Source: Dioscorea cayenensis subsp. rotundata (taxonomy: Eukaryota; Streptophyta; Magnoliopsida; Dioscoreales; Dioscoreaceae). Taken from it: a stretch of DNA of 64,000 nucleotides. Every line of letters begins with the position of its first letter. Position 1 is the first letter of the stretch. Under the pieces are notes generated by a model, which saw only the letters and a program-made list of their open reading frames with translations, ran no database searches and was not told the origin of the DNA. Made by a program: the position numbers and the translations under genes. Positions 39,001 through 49,975 of this stretch are shown in pieces. The DNA lies in contig NC_052473.1 in NCBI RefSeq assembly GCF_009730915.1, positions 17,566,100 to 17,630,099 of the forward strand. The letters are read 5' to 3'.

Positions 39001-39220
39001 TGAAGACATGTTTGAGAGCATAACAAGTTCAGTGAAGAACACATCATGGCCGGCGATTTCTGAAGTTTTCGCCTGCACAGTCGGTAAGAAGCCGAGCAAA
39101 GCTAAGTATTACCTCGACGACACAGTAGATGTTATAAAAATGCTTCAAGGTCTGGTAACTGCATCGACACAGCCGCCGCGGTCTTCTTCCTTTCAAGTCT
39201 CATTTGAAGGATTGCTTTGA
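36026..39220 (+). CDS. TPS: Class II trehalose-phosphate synthase-like protein (TPS7-11 type), three exons
   Basis: Exons 36026-37980, 38332-38605 and 38900-39220 join in frame to 849 aa. The start MPSRSCSNLLDLAE matches the class II N-terminus. A GT20 synthase-like domain (about 57-540) includes VWIHDYHLM and FLHSPFPSSE. A TPP-like HAD domain follows, with DYDGT (586-590), SGRG (624-627) and GDDRSDED (772-779). In the synthase domain the segment GIDDMDVLKG has Asp341 where active synthases have the UDP-glucose-contacting Arg; Lys346 is kept. This is the class II pattern, in which synthase activity is generally absent and a signalling role in T6P/SnRK1 sugar control is proposed. Exon 1 is strongly GC/CpG-rich, exons 2 and 3 are not. 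Which of TPS7-11 it matches is unresolved. Confidence 0.95.
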
Positions 39221-40026
39221 ATAAGTTATACGCCTCGGCGATCTTCTTGGCTTCATCGATTCATTGGTTCGGTGATTGGGAGGAGCAACATTGACATAAT
39301 GTGACAGAAAAAAAGCCGACTTTTATTTTTTTGTTCACCATTATTTAGTAAGAACAGATCATAGTTGAAATCTAGACAAATTTCTCTGATAGTTCATCTT
39401 TGATGTAAATACTCAGAAAGCAAAAAAAGTGAAAAAAAGTTAAACTTCTTTTGTGTTCATGGCCTGTATTTCATTTATAGAATTTTACTTCACAAGTATA
39501 TGACTTGAATCATTTCACTGTTCTTTAAATTTTTACAGCTCACATCTTTCTTTCTTCACTCTGTGAAAGCCCTAAAAAAACTATGCCTGTTTTTTTTAAT
39601 TAAAATCATGTATATCTCTGATTATTAATTCAATCCTTTTTGTTTAATATGCTTGTTGTTGTCCATATTGTTAGTTATTGGAAATTTAAGTACAAGTTTT
39701 GATGACTTTTGAAGTAATGGTCTTTTGATTATTCAATGTGTTTTTGTTTTATACCATGAAATGCAACTCTAAACTAGTCAAGGGCTCTAAATTAGTTTGG
39801 AGTTTGGATTTAAATACTGAGAGCTCTATAAAAATATAAATCATCTTGAGGAATCAAGGCCTTTAAATTAATTTGGAATTAAATACTGAGTTTTGAGCTA
39901 AATACTAAGAGGTTTATAAATGCGTAAATTTAGAGTTAAATACTGAGGACTCTAAAAAAAATAAAAATAAAAATAAAAAATAAAAATAAAAAATAAAATT
40001 ATGTATATAATTAAATGTATGTATTT

Positions 40027-40140
40027 CACATACATGTCAGTTCAAACTCAAAATCATATATATAGTCAAACGTGTGTTTTTCACATGTCAGTTCAAACTC
40101 AAAATCATATATATAGTCAAACGTGTTTTTCACGTACACG
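40027..40140. repeat. Tandem duplication, about 50-55 bp units
   Basis: Two copies (from 40027 and 40082) share CATGTCAGTTCAAACTCAAA, ATCATATATATAGTCAAACG and TGTTTTT-CAC. The start of a third copy follows at 40131. Confidence 0.9.
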
Positions 40141-40461
40141 AAATATAATTAAACCAAACTTCTATTACTTGAATTAACTCCCATTGGTAATCATTTACGT
40201 AATCATTTGTTTTACTTTCTAACAAAATATATACAAGAAAAAAAATAAATAAAGTAAAGATATATTTTTAAAAAAAAAAAAAAATTAGTAGAGTATCCAA
40301 CTAACAATTATGATGGTTATACTTTTAGAGATAAAAATGCAAAACATGATTAACATAATTGACATAAGAAAAATGAAAGAAGCAGTAAGAGTTGTTCATT
40401 CTTGTCTTTTGAATGAAAGAGACAAACAAAGACAAACATTAGTCTTAATCAATCACAAGAT

Positions 40462-40494
40462 GAAGAAGAAGAAGAAGAAGAAGAAGAAGAAGAA
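40462..40494. repeat. (GAA)n microsatellite
   Basis: About eleven consecutive GAA units, purine-only on the plus strand. Confidence 0.9.
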
Positions 40495-42878
40495 TAAGTA
40501 AGAAAGAAGATGAATTGAATGCCGTGTTTCCAAACAATGCCTCTAAATGGGGCACATACACAATTACACATACATTGGACCAAGTTACTACTTTGAAATT
40601 AACATTACAGTCAAATTAAAATATATATATATATATATATTAATGAAAATAAAAAATGAAGAGAAAACTTGAAGAACAAGTGCTTAGGAATTCTCATGAA
40701 AAGACATTGATGTGATCTTTGTGGTTAATGTTGCTCCATTTCAAGGACTTTTCCTTCTCTTAAATTATATGCATACATACACACATTATATATATATATA
40801 TGATATGGTTCCATGATTCTATGAATGAATTAATGAAAGGAATGAATGATGAAGTTGTTAACCATTGTTGCTTGGAAATGCGTAAGAAATTAAAACACTC
40901 TTTCTTATTGGAAAACTAAGCTTGGGTGGTAGTAGATCAAAGATCAAAGTCCTTGTTGGCTGGCAATTCATGATAGAGATACTTGAATCTTTTATATTAT
41001 CTCATTTTTATTATTACCTTTTATACCCTTTTATGTATGTAATGATAAGTAATGATATTATAAATAATCTATGGTTTTGAAAGGACATATATTTAAATGG
41101 GAAAAGTAGATATATAGTGTGGTTGGTTTGGTTTTCTACTTTTGACTCTTAATGAGATTTTTATTAGTATAGTGATTGGATAGGATTGAGAAAGTTCAAT
41201 AGAAACGTGAGAGTTGAACTTTGGTTTAATTTATTTGAGTGGTCTTTGATTGGATTTGAAGAAATTAGATAAGAAAAGAAAAGGAAGAGAACAAGTGAGA
41301 GTGTTGTTTTCTTGTGTTTGGTTGCAAAAATAAAAATTATTCTTTTAAAGAAAGAGGAAAAGAGATAGATGGATTAGAAGACTAGAATTGTTCTTTTTAT
41401 TTTTAATTTTTTAATTTTCTTTTGCTAATTAAATTGGAAAATAATGTTGCAAAAGATGGACATGATAGAACAATGACATTAAAAAAAAAAATGTGCTTTT
41501 AATTGATTCCGAACATGCATGTTATGTAGGTCAAGCAAAGAATAATAATATGATTAAAATATTCAAGTTCAACTAACATTCACTTGATTAAAATATTCTC
41601 ACAACTACTCTTAATTTATCATGATATTTATAAATTTCACAAGTATGAAATTATTCATGTTTTATTGTATTAATGTAAATTTTGTTTTCTACTTTGTAGA
41701 TAATATAATTATTGGTTTTTTTTTTGTTTTGTCTATATACCTTTAAAAATTCAACTTATTGCATATGTCTTTTTTTAAAAAAATTTAATATTATGTATTT
41801 TTTTTAGAATTCAATTTTTACATCTTATCAAACGCGAAATTCTCCACGGATCATATAAAGTACCTTTATTGATTTTTCCATTAGAAAGAACGTTCGAAAC
41901 CTAGATACCTTTCTACGTTCATATATATCATTTGAATATATTCTTAAATATTAAATAAAAAATTTGCTCATATATAAACCCAAAAATATCTAATATTCAC
42001 TAAATTTATTATTTATATACCTTAAAAAAAAATTTAAGCTCATGTTCTTCATTACATATAAATAAAAATTAACTTTACTAAGGATAGTTTTAGGATTTTA
42101 AATATAATTTTTATTTTTATTATTTTAAAAATAATATTAATATAATTTATAAATTTATAATATATTTTAATTGTGTATGTAGGGCCATATATATATTAAA
42201 ATAAATTAGGAGGTATACTTGATATTTGGTTTTATCACTATCTCTACAGTAGAAGAATAGTAACTCATTTTCCCCTCACTTCTCCACATATATATATACA
42301 CACATACCAAAAAAAATTATTATTTTTCACATAAAATAACATAAGTATGCACCAATATTCTTACCATGTGGCAAATTTAAGTTAGGTTTTTTCCAAAAAA
42401 ATAAAAAAATAAAAAAGAAATGAAAAGATTTATTTGTTATAAAGTTGTGGGCTTGGGCCGGGAAGTGATGAGAACAATTGTCAGAGAAGAGGCCCAAGAT
42501 ATATCATAAAATCGGTTATTATTTTAGTTTGAAAAGGTTTTACAACAGAAATACACTTTATATTGAAAACTCTAATTAAAAAACAAAATAATAATAATCT
42601 TTTTATCAAAATATGCTAAAGTTTTAAATTTATTCAACCAGAAAAGTATATGAACATGAATTTTTATACAACATATTTAATAAATAAGTAGAGCACTAAT
42701 AAAAATAAAAAGGAAAAGATTCTCAATTGCCTTTCCATAAAAAGGAAAATATAAAATAGTAAAATTTTCTATCTTAACTTAAATATTTAATCAAAATGAA
42801 AATGGTTAAATTGAATGAAAAATGAAGTGCTATTTTTGTTGTCATATTTATGAAATGTTTCTCTTCTCACTTTTTTTT

Positions 42879-43266
42879 GGGTATTCATTTTAGAAAAAAT
42901 TGGGGGAAAGTGAGGAAAAGTGGTTTGATTTCCCCCCACTTCTGGTGTTCATTTGTGCTGAAATAGAGGAAGTGGCACTTCCCTACTTTCCAACTAAAGT
43001 AAATTTTGAATTAAGCCCACTTCAGTATTTTTTTCTTGAAGTGGAGGCAAGTGAGTCAATATATAAAAACTAACTCCTTTTTCACTTCTAGATTTTTTTT
43101 AAAATTCATAGAATTTCACCCAACACTTAAATTCTTTGGTTCTATTCTCATTTTTTGACAAATGAACACAGAAATTCTGGAAGTGATATCACTTCCTCCC
43201 ACTTCAGAGAAATAACACTTCCTCAATTCCTGACTTCCTCTCATTTACAGATGAAATGAACGTCCC
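42879..43266. mobile_element. Candidate MITE with long imperfect terminal inverted repeats
   Basis: The left end reads GGGTATTCATTTTAG and the right end, reverse-complemented, GGGACGTTCATTTCATC. Inward, both arms carry GGAAGTG/AAGTGAGG-type words and TGTTCATTTGT (about 42948 and, inverted, about 43160). About 388 bp, non-coding. Two palindromes lie inside: GGAAGTGGCACTTCC (42968-42982) and GGAAGTGATATCACTTCC (43179-43196). I could not settle a target duplication, so the superfamily (hAT or PIF/Harbinger-like) is open. Confidence 0.5.
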
Positions 43267-43787
43267 CTTCACCTCTAATACTTAAAGCGACTCAATAAGA
43301 TTTAAACATTAATCTATGTAATGTGAAATTGGAGCATTTTCAATCTTCATTGGCATGCATCCTTGTTTGCATTGTGCCAACAATGCCTACTAAATTATAT
43401 ATATATATATCACTTTCATCAAAATTAAAATATTTGGTATGGCAAAAAAAAGAAAAATCAAAACATCTGTTGTGTTTGTGGTCATAAATTATGTGATCTA
43501 AATTTTGACATACTCCCTACCTCCCATTATAAGTGTTCACCTTAACCATTCATGAATATTTAGCTTACATTTCCCATTTTGCCCAATCCTGTCTCCATCC
43601 ACTAAATTATACATTTAATATAGTAACGGTGGCGAACAATGCATTTAAATAGATTGCTAAGATTAAAATTAAAAATTAAATCGTAATTAGTTATGTGGAA
43701 CGAAAATTTAAGGTATGAAAAACTTATCAAGATTTTAAATGTAAGATTTCAAATGTAAATTAAAATCAGAATTATAATAATGAATTA

Positions 43788-44089
43788 CTCCCTTTATTCT
43801 GAAATACAAGTTGTTTTAAAAAGAAAAAAAATTTATTCTAAAATAGTGTCATCTTACAATATCAAAGCAATATTTATTCATTTTTACAATTTTATTCATC
43901 TTCAATTTCCTAAATTATATAAATAAAGAGAATAATATTGATAGTCCCAAAAAAATATATATATGATTTCAAGAGAGAGATAGTTTAGTAATTTAAATAA
44001 TTTTTATACTTAATTTTAGAAAATTTAATGTTATTCTTAAATCTTGTGCAAAATCCTTAACCGACTTGTATTTTGGAATGGAAGCAGCA
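43788..44089. mobile_element. Stowaway-like MITE with TA target duplication
   Basis: The left terminus CTCCCTTTATTCTGAAATAC, then AAGTTGTTTT, resembles the Stowaway CTCCCTCCGT terminal repeat. The right terminus, reverse-complemented, reads TGCTGCTTCCATTCCAAAAT, then ACAAGTCGG, matching imperfectly. TA dinucleotides flank both ends (43786-43787 and 44090-44091). Length about 302 bp, no coding capacity. It ends 76 bp before the retrotransposon. A further TACTCCCTACCTCCC at 43511 may be one end of a second, broken copy. Confidence 0.65.
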
Positions 44090-44160
44090 TAAGATAAGAC
44101 ATAGGACACCCAATCATTAAACTCCTTCCTGATTACAATTAAGAGTATAACAAAGAATTA

Positions 44161-44165
44161 TGTTT
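44161..44165 (+). repeat. Target site duplication, left copy (TGTTT)
   Basis: TGTTT directly precedes the left LTR and is identical to 49971-49975 after the right LTR. A 5-bp duplication is what Ty3/gypsy integrases make. Confidence 0.9.
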
Positions 44166-44791
44166 TGTCATGTTGCCTTACAAGTTCAAAGCCAGATCAT
44201 TAGAAGTAAATTCACAGGTGGTGGTGAATGCATCGCCAATGACAGCTGGAGAAGTGGATGGAGACGTGGGACGGCGGGATAAATTACAAGAAAACAATCC
44301 AGCGGTGCTAGGAGTATGGAGCAGGGAAAGCGAAGGCGAGAGGAGAGCAAATACTCGTCTTCGGGATTATTTTTGGGGATAAAAGGGAGCTGGAGAAACA
44401 GAGGAGGAGATATCGGAGAAAAAGATTGAAGGCCGTTTCCGAGAGGAGATCGGAGGAATTCGGTGGAGGTTCTCTGCATGGGTTTGTTTACCTTACTGCT
44501 TGTTGATTGTTCTTGTTTTGGAGTTGATGTTGTTTGATGTTTTTCTTTAGAGCTGTTAATCGGTCTATGTGTTGATTGTTGATAAATGGAAATCCTAGAT
44601 CCGAGTATATTCTCCTGAATTGCTTGAATGTATTTAGAGATTAGGATCTTTGGATTTACGAGTAATATTGAGATAAACTCTAGTGAAAATAGCTCCGATT
44701 TAGGGGCTTGATTTCTCTGTGAATGTTCGAATTTACTTGGGAATTTGAATTTGGAGCTAGATCTCATTGATCTAAGCGAGGGATCATTACA
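44166..44791 (+). repeat. Left LTR
   Basis: 626 bp, TG...CA bounded, matching 49351-49970 along its whole length. Differences are a mix of substitutions and single-base indels, several of them in homopolymer runs. Confidence 0.95.
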
Positions 44792-44794
44792 TTT

Positions 44795-44812
44795 TGGTGC
44801 TTTTCGTTCTTG
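44795..44812 (+). other. Putative primer-binding site
   Basis: TGGTGCTTTTCGTTCTTG begins three bases after the left LTR. TGG would pair with the CCA end of a tRNA. It is not the common initiator-Met site; the tRNA was not identified. Confidence 0.45.
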
Positions 44813-44875
44813 AACTCTAAGCATGGTCGAATATACTCGTATCAAAAGATCTAAGCGCTAAATTGGAAACAGATC

Positions 44876-45871
44876 ATGGTCTGTTTTAGATCGAGAGAAA
44901 GAAAAAAGGATAGGGCTAAGGATGAGCGTATGTCTATGATTGAACAATCTCTTGCCTCGATTGCTAAGTGTATGGAATCTTTACAATCGCATCGATCGTC
45001 GGGCTCTTCTTCACGCCGATTACAATCTGTAGATCATTCTGGATCCATGATTGAGGTGAAATCACAAGCAAATTCTCATTGGAGATCGGCTAAAATGGAC
45101 TTATCTCGGTTTGATGGTAGCAATGCTCTTCAGTGGATATTCCAGGCAGAGCAATTTTTTGACTATTATGATATTTCAGATGCTTATAGATTGAAAGTGG
45201 CAGCCATACACTTCGATGGTCCTGTTGTTCCATGGTTTCAAATGTTGCAAAAATCAGGAGCTGTATCTTCTTGGTATGCTTTGGCAAAAGCAATTGAGTC
45301 TACTTATGGTCCATCTGTTTTTGAAAGCCCACGATATGCATTATTCAAATTGCTGCAGGAGAATTCAGTAACTGACTATTATCATACATTCACAAGCTTG
45401 GCTAACAGAGTAGAAGGATTATCTAATGAGGCATTATTGGATTGCTTTATTAGTGGGTTGAAAAAGGAATTACAACGGGAAGTTATTCCTTGGCAACCTG
45501 ATTCAATTACAAAGGCAGTCACTCTAGCCAAATTGTTTGAAGATAAATATGGTTTTGTTGAGAGGCTAGTTAGATCTAAATCTACTTACAATCCTGATGT
45601 TTCTGTGGCTTTTCGAAAACAACCATTGGCATTGCCAGCCCCAGGAAATTCTGTGAAAGTGCCAGCATTACCAGGACCATCTAATACTGCTCCACACTTC
45701 AAGAAAATGTCATATGCTGAGTTACAGGAGAGACGAGCAAAGGGGTTATGTTACAATTGTGATGAGAAGTTCTCTCCTCAGCACAAATGTCATAATCGAA
45801 GATTGTTGCTTTTACAATGGGATGAGGAATTGGAGGGTATGAATGAGGTTTCTGATGAGATTTTATCATAA
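44876..45871 (+). pseudogene. Retrotransposon gag region
   Basis: An open frame of 331 codons with a retrotransposon gag core (about residues 75-230; WIFQAEQFFDYY, KVAAIHFDGPVVPWFQ). Near the end is a zinc-knuckle-like CYNCDEKFSPQHKC of the type seen in plant chromovirus gags. It terminates before the protease region, so the gag-pol frame seen in related elements is interrupted. Confidence 0.85.
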
Positions 45872-45959
45872 TCAACCGATCAGTTGCGAGGGAGTTTTCA
45901 ATCTCTTTCCTTACATGCTATGGATAGTACACGATTTCGGGTACTTTAAGATTCTTCGG

Positions 45960-46293
45960 GTATATAAATGGGCATGCGGTGCAAGTGTTACTTGATGGTG
46001 GCAGTGATGATAATTTCTTGCAAACCGAGAGTTGCTAATTTTTTTACGAGTTGCCTATTCTTCCAATTCCATCCTTTAAGGTGTTAGTGGGGAATGGTAA
46101 TGCATTGCAAGTAGAGGGATTGATTATTGGCTTACAAGTGATCATTCAAAAGACTGTGCTTAATGTTGATGTGTATTTGTTACCTGTGATGGGAGCAGAC
46201 TTGATCCTGGGTACTTCATGGTTAGCAACACTGGGTCCACACATAACAAATTATAACAAATTGTTCATTCAGTTTGTTTTACAGGATCGCTAA
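45960..46293 (+). pseudogene. Retrotransposon aspartic protease region (degenerate)
   Basis: Around 45985-46005 the bases encode a LLDGGSDDNF-like stretch, in place of the usual D-(S/T)-G-A/S motif. A later frame carries VYLLPVMGADLILGTSWLAT, typical of the protease C-terminal half. A stop at 46018 (gagttgctaa) and one at 46291 break it. Confidence 0.65.
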
Positions 46294-46332
46294 TCACTTT
46301 TGCAAGGTGATCAGTAGTCTAAAAACCACAGT

Positions 46333-47118
46333 ATGACATCAATTCATCGACAGTATGAGTTATATTCTACAAAGGCCATTGATTCTTGCTATACTTTGTC
46401 AATATCTGATGTGGATCAGCAGAACCATCCAGGTACAAATTTATCAATTCCACAGAACAGCCAGAATTTCCCTCAATTACATTTTTCGGATGAACTGGCT
46501 GAAGATTTGCAGCAAGTGCTATTCAAGTATCATACGGTGTTTGATGTACCTATGGGTTTACCGCCTTCAAGGAAGTGTGATCATGCTATTCCTTTAATTC
46601 ATGATGCTACACCAGTGAGAATTAGACCATACAGATATCCTCATTCTCAAAAAAATGAAATTGAGCAGATGGTGAAAGATATGCTTCATGAGGGGATTAT
46701 TGAACCAAGTACAAGCCCTTTTTCATCACCGGTGTTATTAGTCAAGAAAAAAGATGGGTCTTGGCGCTTTTGCACCGACTATAGAGCCCTTAATGCTATC
46801 ACTGTTAAGGATGCTTCTCCAATTCCAACGGTAGATGAGCTGCTGGATGAGTTATATGGAGCTAAGTACTTTTCTAAATTGGATTTGAGGTCAGGGTACC
46901 ATCAAATTTTGTTGAAACCGGATGATAGATTTAAAACTGCCTTTAGAACACACAGTGGACACTATCAATGGTTGGTGATGCCATTTGGGCTTTCTAATGC
47001 CCCGGCTACTTTTCAAACCTTGATGAATCAAATTTTTCAATTTGCATTCAGAAAATATGTCCTAGTGTTTTTTGACGACATTCTTGTTTACGATGAGATC
47101 TTGGGAAGATCATTTTGA
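46333..47118 (+). pseudogene. Retrotransposon reverse transcriptase region
   Basis: Encodes the conserved fingers/palm series of Ty3/gypsy RTs: MLHEGIIEPSTSPFSSPVLL, WRFCTDYRALN, YFSKLDLRSGYHQI, FGLSNAPATFQ and the catalytic FFDDILVY. A frame change at about 47116 separates it from the thumb/connection part. Confidence 0.9.
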
Positions 47119-47971
47119 AACATTTAGAGGTGGTTCTTCAGACTTTACAGGATCATCAGTTATTTGCAAAACTATCAAAGTGTAGTTTTGGTTTGCAACA
47201 GGTCGATTATCTGGGTCACATTGTGTCTGTTCAAGGGGTGGCTATGGACAACTCTAAGGTTCAAGCTATATTGAATTGGCCTGTTCCTGGGAATTTAAAA
47301 CAATTGAGGGGGTTTCTTGGTTTGAGTGGATATTATAGGCGGTTTATTCAACACTATGCTACTTTAGCAAAGCCATTGACTGACTTGCTGAAGAAGGACA
47401 ACTTTCACTGGGATTCTGCTGCTGATGAAGCCTTTCTGAAATTAAAACAGGCTGTGACAACTGCTCCTGTGTTAATACTTCCTGATTTTTCACAACCTTT
47501 TACATTGGAGACTGATGCTTCTGGTACAGGTATAGGAGCTGTATGCTGAGTCAAAACAGACATCCCATTGCCTATTTTTCCAAGAAGATGTCAGCTAGAA
47601 TGCAGTCTCAATCTACCTACATTAGGGAGTTATATGCTCTGACAGAAGCTGTTGCCAAATTTAGACATTATCTAATTGGTCACAGATTTATTATCAAGAC
47701 GGATCAACAGGCTTTAAAACATTTATGCACTCAGGTTATACAGACACCTGAACAACAACGGTGGTTGCCAAAACTACTGGGTTTTGACTTCTCAATTGAG
47801 TACAAGCCTGGTTGTGAAAATGTGGTAGCTGATCGTTTATCAAGGTGTTTTCAAATGGCATTTTCTACTTCACATAACGGTGTCTTACAATTGATTCGGA
47901 CAGCACAGGCTCAAGACACACATTTTTCAACGAGATCATTCAGAAATTGTTCGGGGAACTCAAACTTCTAG
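47119..47971 (+). pseudogene. Retrotransposon RT connection and RNase H region
   Basis: The first part has YLGHIVSVQGVAMD, LRGFLGLSGYYRRFI and LETDASGTGIGAV, holding an RNase H Asp. A one-frame shift near 47548 leads to PIAYFSKKMS, IRELYALTEAVAKFRHYL, IKTDQQALKHL and ENVVADRLSR. The frame is lost again near 47970. Confidence 0.88.
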
Positions 47972-49350
47972 TGATTATTCTTGGAAACGAGAATATTTTT
48001 GTTTTTGGCATGACAAAATTGCTGCTCCTCCTAATTTTCGATTACAACAAATTCTCCGATCGAATTCCATTCTTCATTATTGGGAGGTCATGCGGTCGAT
48101 TGAGGACATTTTGTTAGATTGGCTCGCCAGTTTTACTGGCCTGGAATGAGAAAGGCAGTAAAGGAATTTGTAAAAGCTTGTGAAATATGTCAGAAAGCAA
48201 AGCATAGTAACACTCATCCTGCAGGATTGTTACAGCCCCTCCCTATTCCTCAACAGATATGGGAGGATATAGCTATGGATTTTATTTGTGGGTTGCCTTT
48301 TGCAAGAGGTTATTCAGTGATATTTGTAGTGGTGGACAGGTTTTCAAAGTATGGACATTTTATTCCTCTTAAGGAGGATTATACAAGTCAATCGGTTGCT
48401 CAGGTTTTTATTGCAAACATTGTCAGGTTACATGGAGTTCCTAAATCCATTGTAAGTGATCGAGATAAGGCTTTCACAAGTAAGTTTTGGCAAGCACTTT
48501 TTTTCATCAAATGGGGACTAACTTTGGCCATGTCTTCTTCTTATCATCCGGAAACTGATGGCCAAACAGAGAACTTAAACAAGGCGATTGAGCATTTCTT
48601 ACGTTGTTTCATAGCGAGATAATCCTAAATCTTGGGTTGATCTCCTTCCTTGGGCAGAGTTGTCCTACAATACTGCCTTCCATACAAGTTTGGGAATGAC
48701 TCCTTTTAAAGCAGTCAATGGACGAGACCCTCCTGTCATGGTACCTTATCAACTTAAATCTGAAGATCCAGTTGCTGTGATGGATCTACTACAACAAAGG
48801 GATAAATTGTTACAACAAATGAAAGCAAATTTGTTAAAGGCACAAGCTCGAATGAAACACTTTGCTGATAAGAAGAGAAGTGAGGTATCCTTCAATGTTG
48901 GAGATTGGGTGCTTGTAAAACTACAGCCATACAGGCAACATTCCCTTTTTCTGCGAAAGAATCACAAACTCAGTATGAGGTACTTTGGTCCATATCAAAT
49001 TGTGCAACAAGTTGGTAAAGTGGCTTATAAGTTAGACTTGCCAGAGGGAGCTCGTATTCATCCTATTTTTCATGTATCAGTCCTTAAACCTTTCAATGCA
49101 GGGGTGCCTGGTAGTATCTTACCTCTTCCTTGCTTAACTGATGAACGAGGTCCTATCATACGACTCAATTTCTATTGCAAACAAGAACAATTCTCGGGAA
49201 TTCTAGACCAATTCAATGAGATACTAGTATCTTGGTTGGGATTGCCCGATTCTCGAAAAATTCTTGGGAAGATCTCAGCTTATTCAAGAAACAATATCCA
49301 CATTTCATTACAGACCTTGAGGGCAAGGTCTATTTTGATGGGAGGGCAAA
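47972..49350 (+). pseudogene. Retrotransposon integrase and chromodomain region
   Basis: 48119-48622 encodes RQFYWPGMRKAVKEF, CEICQKAKH (second half of the HHCC zinc finger) and the core with catalytic acidic residues in MDFICGLP, SDRDKAFTSKFW and DGQTENLN. The first zinc-finger half before 48119 is out of frame. A shift near 48620 leads to FHTSLGMTPFKAVNGRDPP, VGDWVLVKLQPYRQ and the GPY-type YFGPYQIVQQVGKVAYKL. The chromodomain-like tail (EILVSWLGLP) changes frame near 49230 and runs up to the right LTR. Confidence 0.88.
49340..49350 (+). other. Polypurine tract
   Basis: GGGAGGGCAAA directly abuts the right LTR, the expected place for the plus-strand primer. Confidence 0.75.
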
Positions 49351-49970
49351 TGTCATGTTGCCTTACAAGTTCAAAGCCAGATCATTAGAAGTAAATTCAC
49401 AGGTGGCGGTGAATGCATCGCCAATGACAGCTGGAGAAGTGGATGGAGACGTGGACGGCCAGGATAAATTACAAGAAAACAATCCAACGGTGCTAGGAGT
49501 ATGGAACGGGAAACGAAGGCAGAGGAGAGCAAATACTCGTCTTCGGGATTATTTTTGGGGATAAAAGAGAGCTGGAGAAACAAAGGAGGAGATATCGGAG
49601 AAGAAGATTGAAGGCCGTTCTCAGAGGAGATCGGAGAGGAATTCGGTGGAGGTTCTCTGCTGGGTTTGTTTACCTTACAGTTTGTTGATTGTTCTTGTTT
49701 GGAGTTGATGTTGTTTGATGTTTTCTTTAGAACTGTTAATCAGTCTATGTGTTGATTGTTGATAAATGGAAATCCTAGATCTGAGTATATTCTACTGAAT
49801 TGCTTGAATGTATTTCAAAGATTAGGATCTTTGGATTTCTAAGTAATATTGAGATAAACTCTAGTGAAATAGCTCTGATTTAGGGCTTGATTTCTCTGTG
49901 AATGTTCTGAATTTACTTGGGAATTTGAATTTGGAGCTAGATCTCATTGATCTAAGCAGGGATCATTACA
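49351..49970 (+). repeat. Right LTR
   Basis: 620 bp, TG...CA bounded, partner of 44166-44791. Confidence 0.95.
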
Positions 49971-49975
49971 TGTTT
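49971..49975 (+). repeat. Target site duplication, right copy (TGTTT)
   Basis: Identical to 44161-44165. Confidence 0.9.

Larger units (their letters stand above)
39221..42878. other. Intergenic region downstream of TPS
   Basis: This stretch holds the TPS 3' UTR, then AT-rich DNA with a short tandem duplication (40027-40140) and a GAA run (40462-40494). No gene is recognised. GC-inverted words CTTGGGCC and GGCCCAAG lie near 42453-42497. Confidence 0.5.
44166..49970 (+). mobile_element. Ty3/gypsy chromovirus LTR retrotransposon, structurally complete, coding region degenerate
   Basis: This 5805-bp element has LTRs at 44166-44791 and 49351-49970. Both start TGTCATG and end ATTACA, and the element is flanked by the same five bases TGTTT at 44161-44165 and 49971-49975. 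Internal order is gag, protease, reverse transcriptase, RNase H, integrase and a C-terminal chromodomain-like segment, the order of Ty3/gypsy elements and the hallmark of chromoviruses. The compact size suggests a Reina-like lineage, which is less certain. Stops or frameshifts interrupt the polyprotein at least six times (near 45869, 46291, 47116, 47548, 47970, 48620 and 49230), so it is not autonomous. By eye the LTRs differ by roughly 35 changes, about 20 of them substitutions, suggesting insertion in the last few million years. Confidence 0.95.

Noticed and set aside
44186-44845. A 219-codon minus-strand frame over the left LTR
   Set aside because: It lies inside the LTR and is partly repeated, broken, in the right LTR, as expected for non-coding sequence.
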